Shown piece after piece: positions 1-8,333 of a stretch of DNA of 8,441 nucleotides (position 1 is its first letter; every line of letters starts with the position of its first letter). Source of the DNA: Lentzea aerocolonigenes (GTDB lineage: Bacteria > Actinomycetota > Actinomycetes > Mycobacteriales > Pseudonocardiaceae). The notes under the pieces are model-generated. The model ran no database searches. It was not told where the DNA came from and was given only the letters and a program-made list of their open reading frames with translations. The stretch spans positions 1-8,441 of the forward strand of contig NZ_JYJG01000568.1 of NCBI RefSeq assembly GCF_000955955.1, given 5' to 3'. The translations under genes were made by a program, and so were the position numbers.

Positions 1-1
1 G

Positions 2-88
2 GTCATGACTGTGCAGCGGAGCTTGTTCCTGGTGGAGTACGGCATCGGTGGCCTGTGCCGGGTGCCGCTTGCGCTGGTGCGGTCATGA
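2..88 (+). CDS. C-terminal end of an upstream gene, unidentified
   Basis: A reading frame enters from the window edge and ends at TGA 86-88. Of its 28 sense codons 24 end in G or C, which suggests real coding sequence; the competing frame through the same bases has poorer codon use. The last residues read LVEYGIGGLCRVPLALVRS and I recognise no family in them. The stop overlaps the next start codon as ATGA (85-88), a typical sign of translational coupling. The true start is probably outside the window, although an ATG at 5-7 in the same frame could make a 27-residue peptide. The frame and stop are fairly secure; the function is unknown. Confidence 0.5.
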   Translation, partial: VMTVQRSLFLVEYGIGGLCRVPLALVRS

Positions 89-723
89 CGGCCGAACTGG
101 TGCCGTTGCGGGCCGGCTTCGACGTCGCCTGGCTCGGCTTCCGGCGTGACCAGGTCCGCTACTTCGTCAACACCGCCGAACGCGATTTCGCGCTGCTGGA
201 GGCGGACCGCGACGCCGCCGAGGCCAGAGCGCTGTCCCTGGCGCGGAACCTGGAAACCGCCCGCGAGGAGAACCGCGAGCTCCGCGACCGGCTCGAGAAC
301 TTGTGCCGCAGGCCGTTGTCCGCGGAGTCCGTGGGCGAACAGCTCCGGCACGCGGTGGACACCGCACTCGCCCACGCGGCCTCGATCGCCGAACGAGCCG
401 GTGCCGTTCAAGCGGAACACCGCGAGCTGCTCACGACGAGCCGCACGCAGCTGGCCGACCTGGCGCGTGAAGGCGAGGCCCGGCGGCGCGCCCTCGACGA
501 CGCGGCGGACCGGCGTCGAGCCGAGGTCGCGGAGGACTTCGAGCTGGCGCTGGCGTTGCGGCGCAAGGAAGCCCTGCGCGACATCCACCTGATGGAGGAG
601 ACCGCGCGCCAACGGGTGGAGGTGCTGCGGGAGCACCGCGATCGGGTGGCCGGCGTGCTGCGGACGGTCCACGCGCTGCTGGGCAAAGCGGCCGAGCACC
701 TGCGCGCCGGTGACGCCCGGTGA
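85..723 (+). CDS. DivIVA-like coiled-coil protein
   Basis: This is a 212-residue, highly charged and soluble-looking protein without signal peptide or membrane segment. Residues about 5-40 (LVPLRAGFDVAWLGFRRDQV, then RYFVNTAERDF) match the DivIVA/Wag31-like N-terminus found in actinobacterial coiled-coil proteins. Residues about 38-75 form a heptad-rich helix. A second long helical stretch follows from about 83 to 190, rich in Arg, Glu and Ala. Relatives in the family act at curved membrane or at poles and septa as scaffolds; a scaffold role here is inference. The ATG at 85 is preferred over a GTG at 55 in the same frame because it overlaps the upstream stop as ATGA and places the DivIVA motif at the N-terminus. 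No clear Shine-Dalgarno precedes it, which fits coupled translation. Its stop TGA (721-723) overlaps the GTG start of the exporter downstream by 4 bp, so the two genes are probably co-translated. It could equally be named a generic coiled-coil or ATPase-like hypothetical protein. Confidence 0.82.
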   Translation: MTAELVPLRAGFDVAWLGFRRDQVRYFVNTAERDFALLEADRDAAEARALSLARNLETAREENRELRDRLENLCRRPLSAESVGEQLRHAVDTALAHAASIAERAGAVQAEHRELLTTSRTQLADLAREGEARRRALDDAADRRRAEVAEDFELALALRRKEALRDIHLMEETARQRVEVLREHRDRVAGVLRTVHALLGKAAEHLRAGDAR

Positions 724-1976
724 AGATCCTTCCCTTGGCGCTGGCCCAGTTCATCGCGAGCTACGCGGCCACGAACATGAACGTGGCGATCAGCACGATC
801 GCGGACGACCTCGGCACCACGATCACCGGTGTTCAAACGACTATCACCCTGTTCACGCTCGTCATGGCCGCGCTGATGGTGCCGGGCAGCAAGCTCACCG
901 ACAGCTGGGGCCGCCGCCGCTGTTTCGTGCTGGGCCTGGCGTTCTACGGCACGGGCGCGCTGCTCGCCGCTCTCGCACCTGGAATCGTCCTGCTCACCAC
1001 GGGTTATGCGTTCCTCGAAGGCATCGGATCCGCGCTGATGATCCCGCCGATCTACATCCTGGCCACCGCGCTCGCCACTGACAGGACCCAGCGGGCGCGG
1101 TGGTTCGGGATCGTCAGCGGCGCGGGCGGGCTGGGCGCGGCGGCCGGACCGCTGCTCGGCGGACTGGTGACGAGCGCGTTCAGCTGGCGTGCTTCGTTCC
1201 TGCTGCAGGTCGTGGTCGTCGCCGTGATCATCTTGCTGGCGCGCGACCTTCCCGCACCACAGCGGAATCACCGGAGGTTCGACCTCCTGGGCGCGGTGTT
1301 GTCCGGCGCGGGCATGGTTCTCGTGGTGTTCGGCGCACTCCGCACCACCTGGTGGTCCGCTGTCGCGGGCGTCGCGGTGCTCGCGCTGTTCGGGTGGCAC
1401 ATCCGCCGAATCCCGGAGCCGTTGTGCGAGCCGAAGTTGTTCCGCGACAGGACGTCCAACTTCGGCCTGGGCACTCAGCTGATCCAGTGGCTCGTGCTGC
1501 AGGGCACGTTCTTCGTGTTGTCCGTGCACCTTCAGCAGGTTGAGGGGCTCAGCGCGATCGAGACCGGCCTGGCACTGCTGCCCGCCACGATCGGCATGCT
1601 CGTCACGTCGGCCCTCGCCGGCAGACTCGCACGCAAGCACCCCCAGAACAGGTTGATCCGCGCGGGTTTCCTGCTCACCATCGCCGGCACGCTGCTGGTG
1701 CCGAACGGGTTGTTCCTGATCGGCGCGGGCATCGGGATCATGCTCACCGCGTCGGTGAACGTGGTTCAGTCCCGATGGCCCGACGCGGACCAGGCGGACG
1801 TGTCCGGGGTGTCGCGCGCGGTCTCCAACCTCGGCTCGTCGCTGGGCGTCGCGCTGGTCGGCTCCATCGTCGATCATCGCGCGGCGCTCACCCTGCTCAT
1901 CCTGTTCGGGGCAACGGGACTCGTGCTCGCGCTGTTCATCCGGAACGACGCCGCACAGCCAGCAGAACGACCTTGA
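720..1976 (+). CDS. MFS transporter, DHA2 (14-helix) drug:H+ antiporter type
   Basis: This is a 418-residue integral membrane protein, probably an efflux pump driven by the proton gradient. About 14 hydrophobic segments can be drawn, from residues 3-25 through 389-407. MFS motif A is present in the loop after helix 2 (GSKLTDSWGRRRCF, about 56-69), with the expected Gly, Asp and Arg pair. The antiporter-type motif C lies in helix 5 (GIVSGAGGLGAAAGPLLGG, about 129-147), followed by FSWRASF, common in DHA2 proteins. The cytoplasmic tails are very short and the length is at the low end for DHA2 members, but no helix is obviously missing. The GTG start at 720 overlaps the upstream stop as GTGA and puts helix 1 right at the N-terminus as in relatives; ATG 777 would remove most of helix 1. 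The last 41 bp overlap the end of the opposing channel gene. The substrate cannot be deduced from sequence. Confidence 0.9.
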   Translation: MKILPLALAQFIASYAATNMNVAISTIADDLGTTITGVQTTITLFTLVMAALMVPGSKLTDSWGRRRCFVLGLAFYGTGALLAALAPGIVLLTTGYAFLEGIGSALMIPPIYILATALATDRTQRARWFGIVSGAGGLGAAAGPLLGGLVTSAFSWRASFLLQVVVVAVIILLARDLPAPQRNHRRFDLLGAVLSGAGMVLVVFGALRTTWWSAVAGVAVLALFGWHIRRIPEPLCEPKLFRDRTSNFGLGTQLIQWLVLQGTFFVLSVHLQQVEGLSAIETGLALLPATIGMLVTSALAGRLARKHPQNRLIRAGFLLTIAGTLLVPNGLFLIGAGIGIMLTASVNVVQSRWPDADQADVSGVSRAVSNLGSSLGVALVGSIVDHRAALTLLILFGATGLVLALFIRNDAAQPAERP

Positions 1977-2259
1977 GAGCCACACCCAGCACGAGCAGGT
2001 CACCCACCATCTGCACGGTCACGACGATTCGCGCCAACGGGGAAACCGCCACGATGTCACCGAATCCGACCGTGGCGAACACCGTGACGACGAAGTAGAG
2101 CGCGTCCGTGCGGCTCAACGAACAGTTGAAACTGTCCGGCTGATGCCGTGCCAGCAGGAAACAGGCGTTGGCGAACATCAGCAGGAACAACGGAATCACC
2201 ATTGCCAGCGTCTGCACGCCCTGCCACACCGGCCGGGTGGACCGTGCGATCAGCCGCAC
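1936..2259 (-). CDS. Residual reading frame: minimal two-helix K+ channel pore module
   Basis: This is the part of the channel gene after the in-frame stop, read from a GTG at 2257-2259. The 107 residues keep helix, pore loop with TVGFGD filter and second helix, the same basic topology as KcsA. It could in principle form a tetrameric pore if translated. No proper Shine-Dalgarno is seen: the bases before the GTG contain the TGA and only a loose AGGTG that includes the start itself. Expression could come from reinitiation after termination at the TGA two codons earlier. The frame ends at TGA 1938-1936, inside the opposing MFS gene. Treat this as an alternative reading of the interrupted gene, not as a separate gene. 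Confidence 0.45.
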   Translation of the reverse strand: MRLIARSTRPVWQGVQTLAMVIPLFLLMFANACFLLARHQPDSFNCSLSRTDALYFVVTVFATVGFGDIVAVSPLARIVVTVQMVGDLLVLGVALKVVLLAVRRRSG

Positions 2260-2262
2260 CTG

Positions 2263-2265
2263 TCA
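2263..2265 (-). other. In-frame TGA interrupting the channel gene
   Basis: On the minus strand the codons read CTG TGG TGA CAG GTG CGG CTG. The TGA falls between a membrane helix and the conserved QVR segment. A single A-to-G change would give a Trp codon and one open frame of 138 residues. The following C gives the UGA-C context, known as the leakiest stop context, but no selenocysteine insertion hairpin was recognised next to it. Confidence 0.75.
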
Positions 2266-2360
2266 CCACAGCACCACGATGACCAGGGACAGACCGGAGA
2301 CCAGCAGCAGCACCCCGACTGTCGCCACGGGTCGCACCACCGCCGCGATCATCGCGCGGC

Positions 2361-2846
2361 TCAAGCCGTGAACGTCTCCTTGAGCAGCTTCTCCTGCTCC
2401 GCCGAGAGGTTCGTGGTGATCAGCTGAGCCCCGGTCTGCTTGAACTCATGAGCGACACGATCGACCACCGCGTGCTCGGACATGACGAACAGCGCGGACG
2501 TGCCGGGCGTGACGCTCTCCCGGACGTCCTGCACGAAGTCGTCGTCGATGCCCGCCCGCGACAACGATCCCGCCAAAGCGCCGACCCCGGCACCGATCGC
2601 CGCGCCCAGCACCGGGATGAAGAAGATGAGCCCGAACAGCAGGCCCCAGAACGCGCCACCGAGCGCGCCCGCGCCGGTGAGCTTGCCGAGCTCCTTGGTC
2701 TTCGGTCGTTTCGCGTCGTCCTCCCAGTAGACGTAGGCCGTGTCGCGGATCGTGATCAGCTGTTGTTCCTGGAGTTTTCGCAACAGGTCGAGCGCGGTGC
2801 GCGCCCCGTCGGAGGTGTCGAACTTCCACACGGTCAAAGTGGCCAT
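2361..2846 (-). CDS. DUF1269 domain-containing protein
   Basis: This 161-residue protein is a full-length match in layout to the DUF1269 family of bacterial and actinobacterial proteins of unknown function. Residues 1-48 form a mixed alpha/beta segment (TLTVWKFDTSDGARTALDLL then LITIRDTAYVYWED). Residues 53-100 are a Gly/Ala-rich hydrophobic stretch with GALGGAFWGLLFGLIFFIPVLG and GAAIGAGVGALAG, like a glycine-zipper membrane hairpin. Residues 101-148 return to a soluble domain (DDDFVQDVRESVTPGTSALFVMSEHA). The gene starts at ATG 2846. The 113 bp before it are shared with the divergently transcribed DUF7144 gene and hold a perfect dyad. The channel gene follows 8 bp after its stop. Family members often sit with stress and membrane-protein genes, but no biochemical activity is known to me, so no function is claimed. 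Confidence 0.9.
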   Translation of the reverse strand: MATLTVWKFDTSDGARTALDLLRKLQEQQLITIRDTAYVYWEDDAKRPKTKELGKLTGAGALGGAFWGLLFGLIFFIPVLGAAIGAGVGALAGSLSRAGIDDDFVQDVRESVTPGTSALFVMSEHAVVDRVAHEFKQTGAQLITTNLSAEQEKLLKETFTA

Positions 2847-2882
2847 GCCCGGAACTCTGCGAGAGACCGCACACGCGAGTCC

Positions 2883-2899
2883 TCACCCGCGACGGGTGA
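2883..2899. promoter_or_regulatory. Perfect 7-bp-arm dyad in the divergent DUF1269/DUF7144 gap
   Basis: The sequence TCACCCG-CGA-CGGGTGA is a perfect inverted repeat with a 3-bp centre. It lies 37 bp upstream of the DUF1269 start and 61 bp upstream of the DUF7144 start, so it could serve as an operator for both promoters. It has no T-run and no gene ends next to it, which argues against a terminator. The regulator is unknown. In GC-rich DNA such a dyad may also occur by chance. Confidence 0.4.
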
Positions 2900-2950
2900 A
2901 GATCGGTGCACGACGCCGGTGCCACGGTTGCCGCACATACCCGAGACAAC

Positions 2951-2955
2951 GGAGG
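2951..2955 (+). promoter_or_regulatory. Shine-Dalgarno site deciding the DUF7144 start
   Basis: GGAGG lies 4 bases before ATG 2960. It favours this start over a GTG at 2906 in the same frame, which would add 18 residues unlike the family N-terminus. Confidence 0.65.
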
Positions 2956-2959
2956 CACC

Positions 2960-3376
2960 ATGCGGGAAACAGGCTGGCTCGGCTGGATCTGGTTCGCGGG
3001 CATCATGATGATCGTCATGGGGTCCTTCAACGCCATCGAGGGACTGGTGGCGTTGTTCCGCGGCGAGTACTACGTCGTGACGGAACAGCAGGTGCTCGTC
3101 TTCGACATCACCGGGTGGGGCTGGATCACCCTGCTGCTCGGTGTGCTGGTGGCGCTGTCGGGCGCCGCGCTGCTGTCCGGTGCCGCGTGGGCCAGGGTGG
3201 TCGCCGTGGTGCTGGCGGTCGTGAACGCGGTGGCGCAACTGGGTTTTGTGTCGGTGCACCCGCTGTGGTCCACGATCGTCATCGCCTTGTGTGTCACGGT
3301 GATCTGGGCGGTGGTCGTGCACGGCCCAGAGGCGGATGTCATGTCCGACCGGCTTGAGCAGACACATCACCGTTGA
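2960..3376 (+). CDS. DUF7144 family four-helix membrane protein
   Basis: This 138-residue protein has four membrane helices at about 7-33, 52-74, 77-97 and 101-121, with the loop GEYYVVTEQQVLVFDITGWG between the first two. The segments GWLGWIWFAGIMMIVMGSFN, IEGLVALF and ARVVAVVLAVVNAVAQL are the pattern I know from the actinobacterial DUF7144 membrane family. The function of that family is unknown. The start at ATG 2960 is supported by a GGAGG site and by the WxGWxWFAG motif lying at the N-terminus. The stop TGA 3374-3376 shares its A with the ATG of the permease gene, so the two are coupled in one operon. The promoter is presumably in the divergent gap that also serves the DUF1269 gene. Confidence 0.87.
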   Translation: MRETGWLGWIWFAGIMMIVMGSFNAIEGLVALFRGEYYVVTEQQVLVFDITGWGWITLLLGVLVALSGAALLSGAAWARVVAVVLAVVNAVAQLGFVSVHPLWSTIVIALCVTVIWAVVVHGPEADVMSDRLEQTHHR

Positions 3377-4386
3377 TGCCACGCGCACTCACGATCCTGC
3401 TCGGTGGCGCGGCCGCGGTCGTCGTGGTCGCCGGTGTGCGGGCGGTCGCGTGGCTGGTGGCGCCGGCGATGCTGGCGTTGCTGGTCGTGATCGCGGTCAG
3501 CCCGGCGCACCGGTGGCTGCGCGGCCGCGGCGCGCCGCCGTGGCTGGCGACGGCGGCAGTGGTCCTTCTGGTCTACGGTGTGCTCGCGGTCGTCGCCGTC
3601 ACAGTTGTCGGGTCAGGCGCACGTCTGGTCGCGACGATGCCGGAGTTCGCACACCACGACCTCATCCGAAGAGCCGAGCACGCACTGAACGACATCGATC
3701 GCGGCCGGCTCGTCGGGGTGATCGGCGGGCTGCTGACGGATCTGACGAGCCTCACCACGAGTCTGGTGTTCCTGTTGGCGCTGCTGCTGTTCCTCGGTGT
3801 CGAGGTGGGCGCGTCGCACGGCAGGCTGGCCGAGATCGCGATGGACCGTCCGCAGCTGTGTGAGGCGCTCACGGAGTTCGTGCGCCGAACGCGTCGGTAC
3901 ATCCTGGTGACGACGGTGTTCGGGCTCATCGTGGCGGCACTGGACACGGTCGCGCTGGCGTTGCTGGGCATTCCGCTGGCGGTGCTGTGGGGTGTGTTGT
4001 CGTTCGTCACCAACTACATCCCCAACATCGGGTTCGTCCTCGGGGTGGCACCACCAGCCGTGCTCGCACTGCTGCAGCACGGCCCGCGCAAGGCGCTGGC
4101 CGTGCTGGCGTTCTACGGAGTGCTGAACTTCGTGGTGCAGTCGCTGATCCAGCCTCGTTTCACCGGTGACGCCGCCGGGCTGTCGACCACCTTCACGTTC
4201 CTCGCCCTGGTGTTCTGGGCCTGGGTGCTCGGCCCGCTCGGCGCGTTGCTGGCGGTGCCGCTCACCGTGCTGGTGAAGGTGCTGCTGGTCGACCTGGACC
4301 CGGCGGCGGGCTGGGCGGCGGCGTTGCTCAGGCCGTCACGAACAGATGACATCCCCATGGCCCCAGCTCCACGTACAGCTGACTGA
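3376..4386 (+). CDS. AI-2E family transporter (PerM-like permease)
   Basis: This 336-residue polytopic membrane protein belongs to the AI-2E exporter/PerM superfamily. There are about eight hydrophobic segments: two at the N-terminus (5-43), one at 57-80, a soluble stretch rich in charged residues at about 85-115, then further helices from 127 to 305. Family signatures are the NYIPNIG motif (213-219), Q255 with IQPRFTG (258-264), GLSTTFTFLALVFW (268-281) and GPLGALLAVPLT (286-297). Members export autoinducer-2, or exchange Na+ or other solutes for protons; the substrate here cannot be assigned, and AI-2 export should not be assumed. The ATG at 3376 overlaps the DUF7144 stop by one base; a TTG directly before it is a less likely start. 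The last 59 bp overlap the 3' end of the GH13 gene on the other strand, and no hairpin terminator is seen. Confidence 0.9.
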   Translation: MPRALTILLGGAAAVVVVAGVRAVAWLVAPAMLALLVVIAVSPAHRWLRGRGAPPWLATAAVVLLVYGVLAVVAVTVVGSGARLVATMPEFAHHDLIRRAEHALNDIDRGRLVGVIGGLLTDLTSLTTSLVFLLALLLFLGVEVGASHGRLAEIAMDRPQLCEALTEFVRRTRRYILVTTVFGLIVAALDTVALALLGIPLAVLWGVLSFVTNYIPNIGFVLGVAPPAVLALLQHGPRKALAVLAFYGVLNFVVQSLIQPRFTGDAAGLSTTFTFLALVFWAWVLGPLGALLAVPLTVLVKVLLVDLDPAAGWAAALLRPSRTDDIPMAPAPRTAD

Positions 4387-5713
4387 CGGGCTCGTGGACG
4401 GCTCCACCGTCCAACAGGTCAGTGAACTTCTCCGGCCAGCCCACGGGCAACACCCCCTGAGCCGGCTGGTCGGAGAAGTTGACTACCACGACATGCCGTG
4501 CGCCGTCGGCGGCTTCCCATTCCCACGCCAGAAGCCGTTGGCACGACTGGTTGTCCGGCCATCCCTCGGCTTCGAGCAGTGACCAGTCGCCGCGCCGCAC
4601 ACCGTGGTCCGCGACGACCGCGAGCAGCCGCCGGTACCAGGCCGCGAGGTCGTGGTCGAGCGATTCGACCGGGCGCCGGGCCAGGAAAACGGGTGGTCGC
4701 ACGCGCCTGCCCTCGAACTGGCCCTCGTGCCACAGCGTCGCGCCGGGCAGCGTGGCGATCACGACCGCGGCTGCTCGTGCGGCACCAGCGTCGAGCTCGC
4801 TCAGGATCCGCGGTTCGTCCTGGTTCTCCAGGAACCGCAGCAACCGCGCTTGATAACCGGGATCGGCGCGCAGATGCTCACGCACGCCTTCAACATCGCC
4901 TGAAACGAGCCGGTCGTAGAGCCGTTTGTCGTAGCAGAAGTTGAAACCCTGCTGCTGCAACGCCCACTCCATGTCCCAGTAGGCCTCGGCGATCAGCACG
5001 GTCTCGGGGTGCAGCGCCCGCAGCCCGCCGATGATCTCCGGCCAGAAGTCCCGCTCCGGCGCGGGAAGGCCCCACGTCCGGGAGAAGACCTCGTTCGTCA
5101 CGAGCATCGCCATGTCGCAGCGGATGCCGTCGCAACGGGCCGCGACGCTGGCGAGCGTCATCGTGGCCGCGGCCCGGAGTGCGGGCGAGAACGCGTCGAG
5201 CTGCACGACGTCGGGCCACGGCGGGAAGTACGGGTCACGCCCGAGTTCGATCTCACCGTTCTCCTTGCGCAGGAAGAACTCCGGGTGCTCGGTCACCCAC
5301 GGGTGGTCCGGCGCCACGTGGTTCGGCACGTAGTCGAGGACCAGCCGCACCCCGCGAGCTGCCAGCTCGGCCCGTGCCCTGGCCAGGCCTTCGTCGCCGC
5401 CGAACTCCTCCGCCACGACATAGCGCCGCACGCAGTAGGGCGACCCGAGGACGTCCTCGGCCTGAAGATCGGGCAGTGCTTCGTGGAACGACGCCCGCAG
5501 GCCGGCGTGCGCGTTCGCGATCGCCAGGCCCGGCAAGCTGCGTTCCCACACACCCATCAACCACACCGCGTCGACTCCCGCGGGTGTCACGGCGTGCCAG
5601 GCGGGCGCGGGGACGTCGGCGAGCGTGATCAGCCGTCCGGCTTCGCGCGACAGCTCGCCGAGCCACACCGCGGTGTTGACCTCGTAGATCACGGGTTCTT
5701 CCGGCCAGCTCAT
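4328..5713 (-). CDS. Alpha-amylase family (GH13) glycoside hydrolase
   Basis: This 461-residue cytoplasmic enzyme (no signal peptide) has the GH13 (beta/alpha)8 core and a C-terminal beta domain from about 390. GH13 enzymes cleave or transfer alpha-glucosidic bonds. Region I is DYVPNH (127-132). Region II is GIRCDMAM with nucleophile Asp200. Region III holds the acid/base Glu243 in IAEAYWDMEW. Region IV reads LENQDEPR, with the third carboxylate Asp299 present but Gln298 where the usual HD motif has His. Family-typical stretches are WHAVTPAGVDAVWLMGVWER and SPYCVRRYVV. ATG 5713 overlaps the upstream GH63 stop as ATGA, so the start is well supported; a longer open frame to 5896 is only antisense-like filler. 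The gene is the second of a two-gene operon with the GH63 gene. Exact substrate is unknown; alpha-glucosides or short maltodextrins are plausible. Confidence 0.9.
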   Translation of the reverse strand: MSWPEEPVIYEVNTAVWLGELSREAGRLITLADVPAPAWHAVTPAGVDAVWLMGVWERSLPGLAIANAHAGLRASFHEALPDLQAEDVLGSPYCVRRYVVAEEFGGDEGLARARAELAARGVRLVLDYVPNHVAPDHPWVTEHPEFFLRKENGEIELGRDPYFPPWPDVVQLDAFSPALRAAATMTLASVAARCDGIRCDMAMLVTNEVFSRTWGLPAPERDFWPEIIGGLRALHPETVLIAEAYWDMEWALQQQGFNFCYDKRLYDRLVSGDVEGVREHLRADPGYQARLLRFLENQDEPRILSELDAGAARAAAVVIATLPGATLWHEGQFEGRRVRPPVFLARRPVESLDHDLAAWYRRLLAVVADHGVRRGDWSLLEAEGWPDNQSCQRLLAWEWEAADGARHVVVVNFSDQPAQGVLPVGWPEKFTDLLDGGAVHEPVSQLYVELGPWGCHLFVTA

Positions 5714-6997
5714 CGCGTCACCACCTGGGGGAGCAGGGCGACGAGCGCGGTCCACCCGGTCTGGTGGCTGGCACCGAGACCCGCGCCGTTGTCGCCTTGG
5801 AAGTACTCGTAGAACAACGGAAGACCCTGCCAGTGCGGATCTGTCGCATAACGCTTCTGTCCACCGTGGACCGGACGCATGCCGTCCACCCCGCACCGGA
5901 ACGTGTCGAGCAGCCGCTCACTGAGGTCGTTCGCCACCTCGCGCAACGTCAGGTACCGCCCGGAACCGGTCGGGCATTCCACGGTGAAGCCGTCGCCGAA
6001 GTACTCGTGCAGGTGCAGCAGGGCGCGGATGACCAGCGCGTTGATCGGGAACCACACCGGGCCGCGCCAGTTCGAGTTGCCGCCGAACATCCCGTTGTCG
6101 GACTCGGCGGGCAGATACCCGACCCGGTGCTCCACGCCGTCCACGACGAGTGAGTACGGATGCCGCTCGTGCCACCTCGACAGCGACCGGATGCCGTGAG
6201 GGCTCAGGAACTCCTGCTCGTCGAGCATTCTGGCGAGAATCCGGCGCAGGCGGTCCGGGTCGAACAACGAGAACAGCACCGGCCCCGTCGCATCGGCTTG
6301 CGTGCCGTGCCCCCACAACGCGTTGCGCACCGCCGGATGCCGGTCGAGGAACTCGCGCATGCCGTCGACCAGGCCGGGATGGTCGCGCCGCACCTCAGCG
6401 TTGATCACGGTCGCCGCGGCCAGGGGCAGCAGGCCGACGGCGGACCGGACTTTCAACGGTGTGGCGCGACCGTCCGGATGCCGCAGCACGTCGAAGAAGA
6501 AACCGTCGTCCTCGTCCCAGAGGCCGCTGCCGACGTGGCCGGTGGCGGCGGCGATCCAGGCGAGGTTCTCCAGCAACGTGGCGGCGTGCTCCAGGTACGC
6601 GGGGTCGTGCTTGCCGAGTTCCAGGGCCATCTGGACGAGGTTCTGGCAGTACAGGGCCATCCACGCGGTGCCGTCGGCCTGGTCGATCCGCCCGCCGGTC
6701 GGCAGCGGCGCGCTGCGGTCGAACACCCCGATGTTGTCGAGCCCGAGGAACCCGCCCTGGAACAGGTTGCGGCCGTCGGCGTCCTTGCGGTTGAGCCACC
6801 AGTCGAACGTGCGCAGCAACGGGTGGAACACGCGCTTGAGGAACGCCTTGTCGTGGTCGAGCTGGTAGATGAACCACGCCGCCCATGCGTGCACGGGTGG
6901 GTTGACGTCGCTGAAGTTCCACTCGTAGGCGGGAATCTGGCCGTTCGGGTGCAGGTAGCGGCGTGTGAGCAGCAGCTCGATCTGCCGTTTGGCGAGG

Positions 6998-8284
<1,287 letters not shown>

Positions 8285-8288
8285 GTCG

Positions 8289-8296
8289 CCACCTCT
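8289..8296 (-). promoter_or_regulatory. Shine-Dalgarno region of the GH63 gene
   Basis: On the minus strand AGAGGTGG is followed after 4 bases (CGAC) by GTG 8284. This supports the shorter GTG start over the one at 8347. Confidence 0.6.
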
Positions 8297-8333
8297 CGTC
8301 TCCGGCTGTTTCCCCAGGCTGGTACGGAGATCG

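Larger units (their letters stand above)
1936..2352 (-). pseudogene. Two-pore-domain-type potassium channel gene interrupted by an in-frame TGA
   Basis: The frame from ATG 2352 encodes a hydrophobic helix (residues about 8-28, ending VVLW), then TGA at 2263-2265, then QVRLIARST and a complete pore module. That module is a helix (VIPLFLLMFANACFLLA), the pore segment DALYFVVTVFATVGFGD with selectivity filter TVGFGD, and a final helix from LARIVV to VVLLAV. This is the Ion_trans_2 family of K+ channels; Phe for Tyr in the filter is common in actinobacterial members. Codons upstream of the TGA show the same G/C third-position bias, and homologs as I recall them run straight through into a QVR motif, so the TGA probably replaces a sense codon (TGG, Trp, is one base away). 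The gene starts 8 bp after the DUF1269 stop, so they likely form an operon. It lacks one extra N-terminal helix I remember in longer relatives. A sequencing error would make it an intact short channel. Confidence 0.75.

Noticed and set aside
408..2003. Long minus-strand open frame opposite the coiled-coil and MFS genes
   Set aside because: Its translation is Arg/Gln/His/Glu-rich without domain features, whereas the plus strand has clear MFS motifs; a GC-rich antisense shadow.
2263..2265. TGA as a selenocysteine codon
   Set aside because: Channels of this family are not known selenoproteins and no suitable hairpin was recognised directly downstream.
2883..2899. The dyad as a transcription terminator
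   Set aside because: It sits between divergent starts, no gene ends there and no T-run follows.
2937..2942. GGGTAT on the minus strand, like a SigB/SigF-type -10 box upstream of DUF1269
   Set aside because: No GTTT-like -35 element at suitable spacing (nearest is 24 bases away), so it is not a supported promoter.
5009..5812. 267-codon plus-strand open frame opposite GH13
   Set aside because: Mirror of conserved GH13 catalytic regions; no start signal or domain.
5714..5896. Longer N-terminus for the GH13 protein
   Set aside because: The extra 61 residues overlap the conserved GH63 C-terminus in another frame; ATG 5713 with ATGA coupling fits far better.
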